A DNA stretch of 64,000 nucleotides from Theropithecus gelada (GCF_003255815.1 NC_037674.1:19861537-19925536); one strand, 5' to 3'. Positions 34,791 to 46,052 are shown, counted from the first letter of the stretch. Notes: generated from the sequence alone by a model not told the origin. Numbers and translations are program-made.

Positions 34791-34895
34791 GTCTTGAATT
34801 GACATGCCACTCCTGGCTTTTACACTTTCTTCATTTCTTTTTATGTCTGTCTTCATTTGTTTAAAAAAAAAAAAGGCAGTTTTCTCCCTTGCCTC

Positions 34896-35020
34896 GTGTG
34901 GGGGCCAACAGCTATAGTCCTGGCTACTCAGGAGGCTGAGGTGGGAGGATTGCTTGAACCTGGGAATTTGAGACCAGTTTGGGCAACTTAATGAGACCGT
35001 GGCTCTCAAAAAAACAAAAT
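34896..35020 (+). mobile_element. Alu right-monomer fragment
   Basis: Contains AGCTATAGTCCTGGCTACTC and an AAAAAACAAAA tail. Confidence 0.7.
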
Positions 35021-35186
35021 GTTACCCTCTTTCTTTTAAAGGTATCATCTTTGTTTACTCTCTCGGGCCCCTTGTAGTGTAGTCTTTATTTCCGAAATGA
35101 TTTATAAAAATTTTTGAATTGTTTTATTCTGTCTCTTAGCTTCTGAGTTTTTCTTCTTCTGCTGTATGTCTCATATTTTCTTTCCT

Positions 35187-35488
35187 TTTTTTTTTTTTTT
35201 TTTTTTTGAGACAGAATCTTGCCCTGTTGCCCAGGTTGGAGTGCAGTGGCATGATCATGGCTCACTGCAGTCTCAAACTCCTGTGCTCAAGTGATCCTCT
35301 TGCCTCAGCCTTTTGAGTTGCTGGGACTATAGGCACATGCCACCACGATTGGCTGATTTTTAAATTTTTGTGTAGAAATGGGATCTTGCTATGTTGCCTA
35401 AGCTGATCTCAAACTCCTAGCCTCAAGTGATCCTCCTGCCTCAACCTCCCACAGTGCTAGAATTACAGGCGTGAGCCTCCACACCGGC
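35187..35488 (-). mobile_element. Old Alu
   Basis: GAGACAGAATCTTGCCCTG; AluJ-like, ends CTCCACACCGGCC. Confidence 0.9.
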
Positions 35489-36388
35489 CTCATGTTTTCT
35501 TAATGTATTTTATCTGATTTTGAAATAGAAGATTATCATTTTTATCTTTTCCCTGTGCATGTTTTTCTGACATGTGTTCTTTATAGAGGTATTATTCTGC
35601 TCCATGTATGTTTAATTATAATAGTTTTGTGTGGGATTTGATATCTACACTTTCTTGCTCATTTTTATGTGAAATTAGTTTTTCTGAATTTTCAGAAAGT
35701 TGTGTAGTTCAGGGTATCTTTTTGAACAAATTTTGTTTTTATGTAGTTTTTAAAATATTAGTGATGTTTTTTGAGTTTTGTCTTGTATTTCTACCACGTG
35801 TTTATTTGGGATTTCTCTTTCTTTTCTCTCTTCTGTGCCTGCCCTACTCACATTTGATTCCACTCCCAGTACTTCCCCCTGAGTATGGAAACTTGTTCTA
35901 GAAGGGGGCCATAGTTGGTCAGTTTCAAGAGTTCATAGGAGCAGACTGTTCCTGTCATTTCAACTCTAGCCATAGACCCGTTATGCTATTGGATTGGACA
36001 GCAGCTCCCCAACTCCCCTCCCCCTTATTTAATTTGCTATTCTCAAAGTGGTCCGCTGTGGTTTCCAGTGACTACCTACGTGTTAGGTATTTGGGGCTTC
36101 TGTTCTCAGGTGTGCCACCTCACTTGTTGCTTAGTTCTGTTTTCCTTTGCACTGGTGTATATGGACATTTAGTTATTGTGCTTGTTGGTTTGTCCTCATC
36201 TGCTTGCGTTTTTGAGTTTATGGGGGATACCTTGTCTTCTGGTTTTGTTGTAAATGTTGCTTATGGATTTTTCTTGCCTCTTCAGTTCTCTGTATTTACA
36301 TGGAGATTCATATATTTAAGAACACCACCTTCCCACGATTTTCCCCTTAATTACCTATCTTAGAGACAACTTTGAAAAATACAAATTT
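35489..36388. other. T-rich DNA with fortuitous open frames
   Basis: Probably antisense of an old LINE or unique intron. Two open stretches exist, but with hydrophobic, T-driven composition and no splice or start support. Confidence 0.4.
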
Positions 36389-36650
36389 TGCACTGAGGTG
36401 GAAGGATAGCTTGAGGCTAGGAGTTTGAGACCAGCCTGGTTAACATAGCGAGACCCTATCTCTACAAAAAATAAAAACATTAACAGGGCATGTTGGTATG
36501 TGTCTGTATTCCTAGCTGCTTCAGAGGCTGAGGCAGGAAGAATGCTTGAGCCTAGGAGTTTGAGGCTGTAGTGAGCCATGATTGTGCTACTACACTTCAG
36601 CATGGGCGACAGAAAGATACCCTACCTCCTTGAAAAAAAAAAAGAAAGAA
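36389..36650 (+). mobile_element. Alu lacking its 5' end
   Basis: Begins CACTGAGGTGGAAGGATAG; old. Confidence 0.85.
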
Positions 36651-36851
36651 AAATGCAGATTTTAGAGAAGACATTGTAGGATTATTGTATTTAGTGAAAC
36701 AACTTATATAGTATTGTAGAAACTGTCTTTCCTAGTTCCTCTTCTTCTTCTAAAAAATCCTACCATGTTCAAAGTATACCCAAATTTTACAGTTGAATGT
36801 TCACAAAAGACTAGGATTGGGTGACAAATTGTCTTTCAGAATTGGATCATC

Positions 36852-36976
36852 ATGCTGGGCACCATGGCTCATGCCTGTAATCCCAACAGTTTGGGAGGCT
36901 GAGGCAGGAGGATTGCTTGGCGCTGGGAGTTCAAGACCAGTCTGGACAACATAGCAAGACCCTGTCTCTACTGGGG
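36852..36976 (+). mobile_element. Free left Alu monomer (FLAM-like)
   Basis: GCTGGGCACCATGGCTCATG to CTGTCTCTACTGGGG; a single monomer. Confidence 0.8.
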
Positions 36977-37377
36977 GTAGCAGGGGGGAAGGATTGGATC
37001 ATCAGGCATTTCAATGAATTATTCTGAAGAGTAGGATTTTACTGTCAGTGACTACAGAATTTTAGTCTTGACCTTAATAAGCTTCCTCTTCCATTTTAGA
37101 CATGTAACCTGAAGTATTTGAATGTGTTCTCAAGTGACCGCATTATAGTCTGTTCTGCAACAATATGTGGTGCCCCTACAATACTATTTAGCCTACTCAC
37201 TATTGGTAAATAGGGGTGTAGTATCAATAACATAGTGCGGAGGTATTGGTTTGTAGATGGTTTCCCTCTAAACCAGACAACAAACTGAATAATTAGAGTT
37301 GAACTTGATATTCTCTTCATCAGGAAAGTAAAAAGCCTCCAGTTCAGCTGCTACATAGGCACAAGTCTTTTCACCTG

Positions 37378-37450
37378 TTTTTTTATTTTTATTTTTATTA
37401 TTTTTTTTTATTTTTTATTTTTTTATTTTTTTATTTTTTATTTTTTTTTT
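37378..37450. repeat. (TTTTA)n tract
   Basis: Interrupted T5-7A units, the expanded tail of the following minus-strand Alu. Confidence 0.9.
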
Positions 37451-37737
37451 TTTTGAGACGGAGTCTCGCTCTGTAGCCCAGGCTGGAGTGCAGTGGCCGG
37501 ATCTCAGCTCACTGCAAGCTCCGCCTCCCGGGTTCACGCCATTCTCCGGCCTCAGCCTCCCGAGTAGCTGGAACTACAGGCGCCTGCCACCTCGCCCGGC
37601 TAGTTTTTTTTGTATTTTTAGTAGAGATGGGGTTTCACCGTGTTAGCCAGGATGGTCTCGATCTCCTGACCTCGTGATCCGCCCATCTCGGCCTCCCAAA
37701 GTGCTGGGATTACAGGCTTGAGCCACCGCGCCCGGCC
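37451..37737 (-). mobile_element. AluY of Old World monkey type
   Basis: GTGCAGTGGCCGGATCTC and ACCTCGCCCGGCTAG. It sits in the T-tract of the next, older Alu. Confidence 0.92.
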
Positions 37738-37755
37738 TTTATTTTTATTTTTATT

Positions 37756-38041
37756 TTTTGAGATGGTGTTTTGCTCTTGTTGCCCAGACTGAAGTACAGT
37801 AGCATTATCTCGGTTCACCACAAACTCCACCTCCCGGGTTCAAGTGATTCTCCTGCCTCAGCCTCCCAAGTGGCTGGGATTACAGGCATGTGCCACCATG
37901 CCTGGCTCATTTTGTATTTTCAGTAGAGACAGGATTTCTCTATGTTGGTCAGGTTGGTCTCGAACTCCCAACCTCAGGTGATCCGCCCGCCTCGGCCTCC
38001 CAAAGTGCTGGGATTACAGGCTTCAACCACAGCGCCTGGCC
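37756..38041 (-). mobile_element. Alu
   Basis: GAGATGGTGTTTTGCTCTTG to CACAGCGCCTGGCC. Confidence 0.9.
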
Positions 38042-38324
38042 TATTTTTATTTTTAATTAAAAGTGATAATCTGCAGCAGACATTCCCTCTCCAGAGAGGT
38101 GCACCCTGGTCTAGCAGGGACTCTTCACATGTGGCCGTTTGCATTTCCTTTTGTGCCCAACTTAACAGCAGCCCTCTAGCTTAAACTTCACTTCTCCCAT
38201 AAGCCCCGGTTTCTACTTCATTGTTTCTGGTACCCTTTATTATCCCCTGAGATAGCATTCCAGCCCTCTTAGCTGCCTTACTTGGGTAGGGATGTCCAAG
38301 TTTTCTCTCGTGGTCCCAATCGTT

Positions 38325-38467
38325 GTTTTAGAGACAGAGTCTCTCTCTGTTGCCCAGGCCGGCGTGCAGTGGTGCAATCATAGCTCCCTGCAGCCTTGAA
38401 CTCCTGGGCTCCCACCTAAGTCTCCCAAGTAGCTGAGATTACAGGCGTGTGTCACCAAGCCCAGCTC
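38325..38467 (-). mobile_element. Single Alu monomer
   Basis: TTTTAGAGACAGAGTCTC to CACCAAGCCCAGC; one half only. Confidence 0.82.
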
Positions 38468-38934
38468 CAATCATTGTTTTTGTTAGTGCTATGGTTACAA
38501 AGTTCCAGGGGCATAAACTAATCTGCCCCAACATACCTCTCTCCCCTTCTGGACCCATTTTTTCCATAAGCTTTGTTTCTTTTATTGTTGCAGAATGCAA
38601 GGTTTTCGGGAATGTATGTATGTATTTTATAGCAGCTGTACTAGGAAATTTCAGGGGGAGGCTAGGACTTAATGTAGTTGAAACTTTGCTGTATTATTTC
38701 TGTTCTTGGAAGACTTTATATAAAGAGAACTCCTGTATTTTTTGATAGTGAAGATTCCATGTTTGTGATAGGAGGCTTCCCGATCCTCATTTTAAAATAT
38801 AGGAGAACAGTACATGGTCAGAATTTGAAGGATTTTCTTGTGGATCACTGAGGCAGTATTGTATGCTATTGTAATTTTCACCATTTACAATGCGAAGTTT
38901 TGTTTCAGAAATAATACAGCAATGTTCAACTTTT
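38468..38934. other. Unique intronic DNA
   Basis: Nothing recognised. Confidence 0.5.
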
Positions 38935-38951
38935 AGAAAATGTTTATTAGT

Positions 38952-39253
38952 GGCCGGGCGCGGTGGCTCAAGCCTGTAATCCCAGCACTTTGGGAGGCCG
39001 AGGCGGGCGGATCACGAGGTCAGGAGATCGAGACCATCTGGCTAACACGGTGAAACCCCGTCTCTACTAAAAAATACAAAAAACTAGCCGGGCAAGGTGG
39101 CGGGCGCCTGTAGTCCCAGCTACTTGGGAGACTGAGGCAGGAGAATGGCATAAACCCGGGAGGCGGAGCTTGCAGTGAGCTGAGATCCGGCCACTGCACT
39201 CCAGCCCGGGTGACAGAGCGAGACTCCGTCTCAAAAAAAAAAAAAAAAAAAAA
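38952..39253 (+). mobile_element. AluY of Old World monkey type, perfect 17-bp target duplication
   Basis: AGAAAATGTTTATTAGT at 38935-38951 and 39254-39270. Carries GGCTCAAGCCTG, ACTAGCCGGGCAAGG and GAGATCCGGCCACTG. Confidence 0.96.
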
Positions 39254-39467
39254 AGAAAATGTTTATTAGTGTATTTTATTGGTTGCTGTAGGGTAAACAC
39301 ATTAAATACAAAAAAGTAGAGATAAGAATGTTGATTATATTTACCAATTATATGTAATATATACATTTGAAGATCTAATCCTTACCAAAAGATTTCAGGT
39401 AGTCTCATTAAAACAGCAAGGAATTATGTAGGGCAGTATTATAGTAATATTAGAAAGTCACTCATGT

Positions 39468-39770
39468 GGCCAGATGCTGTGACTCATGCCTGTAATCCCA
39501 GCACTTTGGGAGGCTGAGGCAGGCAAATCATGAGGTCAGGAGTTCGAGGCCAGCCTGACCAATATGGTGAAGCCCTGTCTCTACTAAAAATACAAAAATT
39601 AGCTGGGTGTGGTGGTGCACACCTGTAATCCCAGCTACTCAGGAGGCTGAGGCAGAAGAATGGCTTGAACCCGGGAGGGAGATGGAGGTTGCAGTGAGGC
39701 GAGATCGTGCCACTGCACTCCAGCCTGGGCGACAGAGTCAGACTCTGTCTCAAAAAAAAAAAGAAAAAAA
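39468..39770 (+). mobile_element. Alu
   Basis: Flanked by AGAAAGTCACTCATGT-like and AAAAAATCACTCATGT sequences (about 39451 and 39766). Confidence 0.92.
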
Positions 39771-39817
39771 AATCACTCATGTATATGACTATGACTCTAG
39801 AAAAAATTTACAAATGA

Positions 39818-40125
39818 GGCCGGGCACGGTAGCTCACGCCTGTAATCCTAACACTTAGGGAGGCTGAGGCGGGTGGATCACCTGAGGTTAAGAGTTCAAG
39901 ACCAGCCTGGCCAACGTGGTGAAACCTCGTCTTTACTAAAAATACAAAAATTAGCTGGGCATGGTGGCAGGCGCCTGTAATCCCAGCTACTTGGGAGGCT
40001 GAGGCAGGAGAATCACCTGAACTCAGGAGGTTGAGGTTGCAGTGAGTCAAGATCATGCCACTGCACTCCAGCCTGGGCAACAGAGGAAAAACTCTGTCTC
40101 AAAAAGAAAAACAAAAAACAAACAA
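39818..40125 (+). mobile_element. Alu
   Basis: GGCCGGGCACGGTAGCTC; flanked by AAATTTACAAATGA and AAATTTTCAAATTA. Confidence 0.9.
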
Positions 40126-40129
40126 AATT

Positions 40130-40820
40130 TTCAAATTAGAAAACATATATGTATAAATAGAGAAACGTAAATCATCCTAATGGCTGAAAGTGTACTATTT
40201 TAGTCCATTAATACTGCAAGAATAGTATAAACTGGTCATGTGGGCTTGCCCCATATAAGGCAGCAAATAGCTTTGTTAAGGGATAGACTCTATGCTATTT
40301 ATTCTGACATATTTATTCTGACAATTAAATAATTGAGGTAGGCAGTGGGGGTGTGGCAGTGCCAGGCCCCACCTTTATCCCCACCCCCTATTTTTGGGCA
40401 ATATGTGACTTGCCAGCACATTCAGTGGGGCTGTCTCTCCTACCCTGAGTCGCTTAAGGAAATGATCTGTATTCTTTAGGACAGTTCTAAAAATGAGGGG
40501 AAGCATTTGAAGATTCAGAGCACATTGAATACTTCAATATTTTGATAGCATGGAAAACTTAATGGACCTTGGGGAAGGGATCTGAATTATGGGGATGCTG
40601 TAATTATATTTGTATATTGTAATTGCATTCATACTTTTACAACCCTGTCAAAATTTTTCTGTGTTTTCTACTACTGTTTGGTATTACCTATAATTGCATT
40701 TTGTTTTTCCTGGATATGAAAAGCAGAGGAAAGTATATTATACCATATTTTTTCATTTTAATATTGTAACCTATAAGGCAGAATGACTGTGCTTAGTGTG
40801 TTTTTTTTCTCTTATATCTT
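40130..40820. other. Unique intron sequence upstream of the residue-63 exon
   Basis: A C-rich patch (CCCCACCTTTATCCCCACCC) at about 40367. No repeat family recognised. Confidence 0.5.
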
Positions 40821-40823
40821 AAG

Positions 40824-40962
40824 GAAGAGAGAGAAAATCCTTCAAAACGGAGTAGAATTGAACGTGATATAGATAACAATTTGATCACGTCAACACCAAG
40901 AGCAGGAGAAAAACCTAACAAACAGATATCTCGAGTAAGACGGAAAAGTCAAGTAAATGGAG
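40824..40962 (+). CDS. CTDSPL2: CTDSPL2 coding exon, residues 63-109
   Basis: The 139-nt exon is bounded by ...atatctta-AG and G|gtttgt. It enters in phase 0 and leaves one base of a Gly/Glu codon. It reads on directly from the previous exon (…GSTPK then EERENPSKRSRIERD). The peptide is highly charged and disordered-looking, with basic patches SKRSR and RVRRKSQ that suit a nuclear regulatory tail. The donor is unusual: AG|GTTTGT lacks the common A at +3 and +4. Because the length is not a multiple of three, skipping this exon would shift the frame. Confidence 0.95.
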
Positions 40963-41052
40963 GTTTGTTAATATTTAGATACTGTTTTATTTAGGTGTAA
41001 GCAGAGATCTCACCTGACACATTTCTTACCTATTTTTAAAAATCTACTTTGT

Positions 41053-41352
41053 GGCCGAGTGCAGTGGCTCATGCCTGTAATCCTCACATTTTGGGAGGCC
41101 GAGGTCGGCGGATCATTTGAGGCCAGGAATTTGAGACCAGCCTGGCCAACATGGCGAAACCCTGTCTCTATTAAAATCACACACAAAAAATTAGCCAGGC
41201 GTGGTGGCGCATGCCTGTAATCTCAGCTACTCAGGTGGCTGAAGGTTGAGAATCGCTGGAACCTGGGAGGCGGAGGTTGCAGTAAGCCGAGATTGTGCCA
41301 CTGCACTCCAGCCTGGGTGACAGAGTGAGACTCTGTCTCGAAACAAAACAAA
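41053..41352 (+). mobile_element. Alu
   Basis: CTACTTTG duplication (41043 and 41355); begins 90 bp after the exon ending at 40962. Confidence 0.92.
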
Positions 41353-41947
41353 ACTACTTTGAGTAATTTTTGCCTTAACTTTGTAATCTTTGTATTATTA
41401 GTAACATGAAGTGAAATTAAAATGTGCTAATTTGAATCTTACTTTGAATTAAAGTAAGTAAAGGTAGAGTAACTATATACCTTTGTGCTGTTTAGCATAA
41501 AAATGTATGTGGGTCAATATTTTGGACATCTAATAAACTCATTTCTTAAAGCAATAATAATTGTGACTTAATTTAATTGAAATATGTACCAAATTTCTTC
41601 CTAGATTATTCTACTTAAAAGCTCAGAGGGGACTTGTATCACTTAGTCTCAACTAGGGGTGATTTTTTTCCTCCAAGGGACATTTGTCAATATCTAGAGA
41701 CCTTTTTGGTTGTCACAACATGTGGAAGGGTGGCTACTAGGGTCTAGCAGGTGGATGTCAGAGATGTTAAACATCCTACAATACGCAGGACAGCTCTTCA
41801 AAACAAAGAATTATCAGACTGAAATGACAATAGTGCCACTGTTAATAAACTCTGTCAATACCTTGTTGTATAGCAGAGAAACTCCTCCAAGTCAAAAAGA
41901 AGGAGAAAAACATTAAGGAAAAGCAGAGACAGCTATACAGAATAACA
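41353..41947. other. Unique or old-repeat intron DNA
   Basis: The stretch with TGATTTTTTTCCTCCAAGGG and GTTAAACATCCTACAATACG may be an old repeat; not assigned. Confidence 0.4.
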
Positions 41948-41955
41948 CTTCAGAG

Positions 41956-42264
41956 CAGCAGTCCCCAACCTCTTGGCACCAAGGACCAGTGTTGTGGAAG
42001 ACAGTTTTTCCACTGACAGTGATGAGAATGGTTTCAGGATAAACTGTTCCATCTCAGATCATCAGACATTAGATTCTCATAAGGATCGCACAACCTAGAT
42101 CCCTTGCATGTGCAGTTCACAATAGGGTTCATGTTCCTAAAAGGATCTAATGCAGCAGCTTATCTGCAGATAAGGTAGTAGAGGCAGAGCTCAGGCGTTA
42201 ATGCTTGTGCACCTCCTAATAGGCTGCGGACTGGTACCAGCAAGTATGGGGTTAGGGACCCCTG
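41956..42264 (+). mobile_element. hAT-type DNA transposon, second copy, 8-bp TSD
   Basis: CTTCAGAG (41948-41955) and CTTTAGAG (42265-42272) flank it. The ends CAGCAGTCCCCAACC and GGGTTAGGGACCCCTG are inverted. Shares TTAGATTCTCATAAGGA with the copy at 17481. Confidence 0.88.
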
Positions 42265-42272
42265 CTTTAGAG

Positions 42273-43119
42273 TATGGAGTACTGTTTTAACCAATGCTAT
42301 CTTAAACACAGCTGCAATTTCTCCCCTTGTCTCTGCCCAGTGCAATAATATATCTTTATTGTTAGAAAAAACAAACCAGGGGGGAGAAAAAGACTGAGAC
42401 AAGACAAGGGGGACAAAATAGAGAAAGAAACAAGTTAGAAGAACCAAAGCAAAGAAGGAAATAAGTGTTGTAGACATCAAAAGTTGTGGAAAGTCAGAGG
42501 ATGATTAATTAGAACAGCTGATTGATTTTACTTTTATATTTTTAAAAGATCTGTGGAACATTTTCATTTACAGGAAACTTAAAATTATTCTCCCTAGCCA
42601 CTCTGAGATGGTGCCTCAGTATCCATAAGTAATTTTTGACACTGCTATATATAGCCTTCTGCTTCAGTAGAGTTATGTTGCCTCTATTCATTTAGCTGTC
42701 ATTCATTAGATAGAAACAGATGTGAGGGAAGGTTTTATGAATTAGAACTATCCCAGAATGCAAACAAAAATAAAATTATTTGTGTTTTAGATGGTGGGAG
42801 CTAGTTTGCTTGCTTACAAAGAATTTTCTTCATTTTGTGTTATACTGTGTTAATTTGAAGCCTTTCAGTCTATAGGTGTAAATCTATTTTGAAAAAACTC
42901 AGCAAATGTTAGCGTTATAAACACATTGATACATAAAGAGCATTTGACTTACAAGTAATTTACCTCAGTGTTTCTTTAATAAGCTCTCCTGAACATTAAC
43001 ATTAATTAGCTTTTGTGAAGTATTATGAGGGAAAAAGTTATTTCTGTAATGAATGATTTATAACACATTTCTGAAAGTCAGTGTTTTCTAGATCATGACT
43101 CTTTTCTTATTTCTTTTTT
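42273..43119. other. Unique intron sequence upstream of the residue-109 exon
   Basis: Nothing recognised apart from the polypyrimidine tract before the acceptor. Confidence 0.5.
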
Positions 43120-43121
43120 AG

Positions 43122-43271
43122 AAGCTGGTAGTTATGAAATGACAAATCAACATGTAAAACAAAATGGAAAATTAGAAGATAATCCTTCCTCTGGCAGTCC
43201 TCCAAGGACTACTTTGTTGGGGACCATATTTTCACCTGTCTTCAACTTTTTTTCACCAGCAAATAAAAATG
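43122..43271 (+). CDS. CTDSPL2: CTDSPL2 coding exon, residues 109-159
   Basis: The 150-nt exon has acceptor ttctttttt-AG and the strong donor G|gtaagt. It completes the split GAA codon and ends one base into a codon, so it is a symmetric (phase 1-1) exon that could be skipped without a frameshift. It encodes EAGSYEMTNQ… and a Ser/Pro-rich stretch followed by the hydrophobic segment TIFSPVFNFFSP. That segment is a likely docking or short linear motif; this is inference. A young minus-strand Alu begins about 50 bp after the donor. Confidence 0.95.
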
Positions 43272-43329
43272 GTAAGTATAAATTGTTAACTGTGATTTGG
43301 GTGTTTTTTAAAAATGCATAGTTTTTTTG

Positions 43330-43627
43330 TTTTTTTTTTTTTTTGAGATGGAGTCTCGCTCTGTTGCCCAGGCTGGAGTGCAGAGGCCCGATCTCAGCTC
43401 ACTGCAAGCTCCGCCTCCCGGGTTTACGCCATTCTCCTGCCTCAGCCTCCCGAGTAGCTGGGACTACAGGCGCCCACCACCTCGCCCGGCTAGATTTTTG
43501 TATTTTTTTTGTAGAGACGGGGTTTCACCGTGTTAGCCAGGATGGTCTCGATCTCCTGACCTCGTGATCCGCCCGTCTCGGCCTCCCAAAGTGCTGGGAT
43601 TACAGGCTTGAGCCACCGCGCCCGGCC
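43330..43627 (-). mobile_element. AluY of Old World monkey type, just downstream of an exon
   Basis: AGTTTTTTTG lies on both sides. Inserted in the T-tract of the older Alu that follows. Confidence 0.93.
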
Positions 43628-43637
43628 AGTTTTTTTG

Positions 43638-43934
43638 TTTTTTTGAGACGAAGTCTCGCTTTGTTGCCCAAGCTGGGGTGCAGTGACGTGATCTCCGCTC
43701 ACTGCAACCTCCGCCTCCCAGGTTCAAGCGATACTTCTTCTTCCTCAGCCTTACAAGTAGCTGGGACTGTAGGTGCCTGCCACCACGCCCAGCTAATTTT
43801 TTTTTGTATTTTTGGTAGAGACGGGGTTTCACCATGTTGACCAGGCCGGTCTCAAACTCCTGACCTTCAAGTGATCTGCCCACCTCAGACTCCCAAAGTG
43901 CTGGGATTACAGATGAGAGCCATCGTGCCCAGCA
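43638..43934 (-). mobile_element. Alu
   Basis: Outer target duplication AAAATGCATAGTTTTT (43312) and AAAATACATAGTTTTT (43936) brackets both Alus. Confidence 0.92.
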
Positions 43935-44036
43935 AAAAAATACATAGTTTTTAAAAAGATCTTTTTGATTTTATTAGCGTATTTTGTCAACGTCTCATGT
44001 TTGTTTTCCACCTCATTAATAATATACAGCTCCTTG

Positions 44037-44345
44037 GGAGCTGGGTGTGGTTTCTGATGCCTATAATCTGAACTCTTTGGGAGGCTGAGACAGGAGAATT
44101 GCTCAAGGGCAGGAGTTTGAGACTAGCCTGGGCAACATAGTGAGACCCTGTCTCTACAAAAAAATGTAAAAATTATTCAGGCATGGTAATGCATGCCTGT
44201 AGTCCTAGCTACTCCAGAGACTGAGGTGGGAGGAATGCTTCAACCCAGCAGTTTGAACCCAGGAGTTTGAGGCTACAGTGAGCTATGATTGCACCACTGC
44301 ACTCAAGCTTGGACAGCTGAGTGGGACCCTGTCTCTTAAAAAAGT
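44037..44345 (+). mobile_element. Old Alu
   Basis: GCTGGGTGTGGTTTCTGATG; AluJ-like. Confidence 0.88.
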
Positions 44346-44693
44346 AAAAGACTGGATTGGCCTTGTCTTCTGGGTTGTGAGGGTAGTGGCTCACAAAAGG
44401 CTTGAGAGAAAAGCTGAATCTGGAAAAGTGGCAAAAGGCATTCCAGGTAGAAGGAGCAGCATGAGTAAAGGCCTTGCAGCAGAAAACAGCACAGTGTATT
44501 TGAGAGCTGTTTGTAGTTTGTAATTAATGGAGCACTGGATTTGAGATGGGATACAGTAAGAGAGCTATGAGGAAGTCATAGTACAGAGCTAACATATAAG
44601 ATGATGAACTTTATTCAAGTGTGGGATAATTGAAAGTTGTTGGGTTTTTTCCCCCCAAAGTGAAAGCAAGTTTATTAAGAAAGTAAAGGAATA
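44346..44693. other. Probable old repeat, not assigned, ending in LTR-like motif
   Basis: GGCATTCCAGGTAGAAGG and CATGAGTAAAGGCCTTG look repetitive. GTGAAAGCAAGTTTATTAAG at 44661 matches 24839. Confidence 0.4.
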
Positions 44694-44990
44694 GGCCAGG
44701 CACGGTGGCTCACACCTGTAATCCCAGCACTTTGGGAGGCCAAGGCAGACAGATCATGAGGTCAGGAGTTCAAGACCAGCCTGACCAACATGGTGAAACC
44801 CGTCTCTACTAAAGAAAAATACAAAACTTAGCTGGGTGTGGTGGCATGCGCCTGTCATACCAGCTGCTCTAGGCAGGAGAATCCCTTGAACCCGGGAGGT
44901 GGAGGTTGCAGTGAGCTGAGATCGCGCCAGTGCACTCCAGCCTGGGTGACAGAGCAAAACACTGTCTCAAAAAAAAAAAAAAAAGAAAGA
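44694..44990 (+). mobile_element. Alu
   Basis: AAAGGAATA at 44685-44693 and 44991-44999 is its target duplication. Confidence 0.93.
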
Positions 44991-45391
44991 AAAGGAATAA
45001 AGAATGGCTACTCCATAGGCAGAGCAGCCTGAAAGGTTTTAAATTGGTGAATAATATGATCAGATCTATGTTTTATAAAGATGATCACTTGGGCAATAGT
45101 GTGTACGCTAGATTCTGAAGAGGCCATAGGCAGGTAGAACAATTAGTAGACTTGTAGTCGTTCATGTGAGACTTGATAAGACCTTACTTGTATTAGAGAA
45201 GACAGGAAGGATCAGAGAATAGAAAATGGACACATTTTTGATGCAGATTGGAAGTGAAAGAGAATAGAGATGAAGATGACACAAGAGTAGAAGATTCAAG
45301 GAAAATAAAGTTCCTGGGAGATAGATAATTGAATGTTATTTGGGCCATGCTGAGTTTGAAATGCCATGAAATAGTTAAATAAAAATATTCA

Positions 45392-45705
45392 GGCCGGGCG
45401 CGGTGGCTCAACACCTGTAATCCAAGCACTTTCGGAGGCCAAGGCGGGCGGATCACTGAGGTCAGGAGTTCAAGACCAGCCTGACCAACATGGCGAAACC
45501 CTGTCTCTACTAAAAATACAAAAAAAATTAACCGGGCATGGTGGCACTTGCCCAGCTATAATCCCAGCTACTGGAGAGGCTGAGGCAGGATAATTGCTTG
45601 AACCCGGGAGGCCGAGGTTGCAGTAAGCTGAGATCGCACCATTGCACTCCAGCCTGGGCAACAAGAGTGAAACTCCATCTCAAAAAAATAAATTAAAAAA
45701 AAAAA
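45392..45705 (+). mobile_element. Alu
   Basis: GGCCGGGCGCGGTGGCTCAAC, CpG-rich, with an odd CTTGCCCAGCTATAATCCC. Confidence 0.9.
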
Positions 45706-45910
45706 CCAGTAGTAATATTTTCCCCTCATGCTGAAGTAAAGAATCTCTGAAGGTGTGTACATCTCTGAAGGTCTGTACAGAAATAGATGTCTGGGGAAGA
45801 AGGAGTTGAAGTTTGATAGAGTTTTTTCTTGGAAGGAAGAGATGGTGTCATTAATGAGATAGTTCTAGTGGAAGGGACTTGGGAAGAATAGTGAAGGTTT
45901 ACAGTGATAT

Positions 45911-46052
45911 TTTCTTTCTCTCTCTCTCCCCCCAACCCCGCCCCCTTCCCTCTCTCCCCACCTCTCTTCCCCACCCCTCTCTTTCCCCCCTTCCCCTTCT
46001 CTCTCTCTGCCCCCCTCCCCCGCCACCACCTCTTCCTGTCTCTGTGTCTCTG
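45911..46052. repeat. Polypyrimidine tract (C/T), about 140 bp
   Basis: Almost pure C/T on the plus strand with CTCTCT runs and C5-6 blocks. Confidence 0.93.

Noticed and set aside
35608..36363. Two open frames, the second 126 codons, resembling membrane proteins
   Set aside because: Hydrophobicity comes from T-rich DNA. No promoter, splice signals or known family, and the surrounding DNA looks like old LINE sequence.
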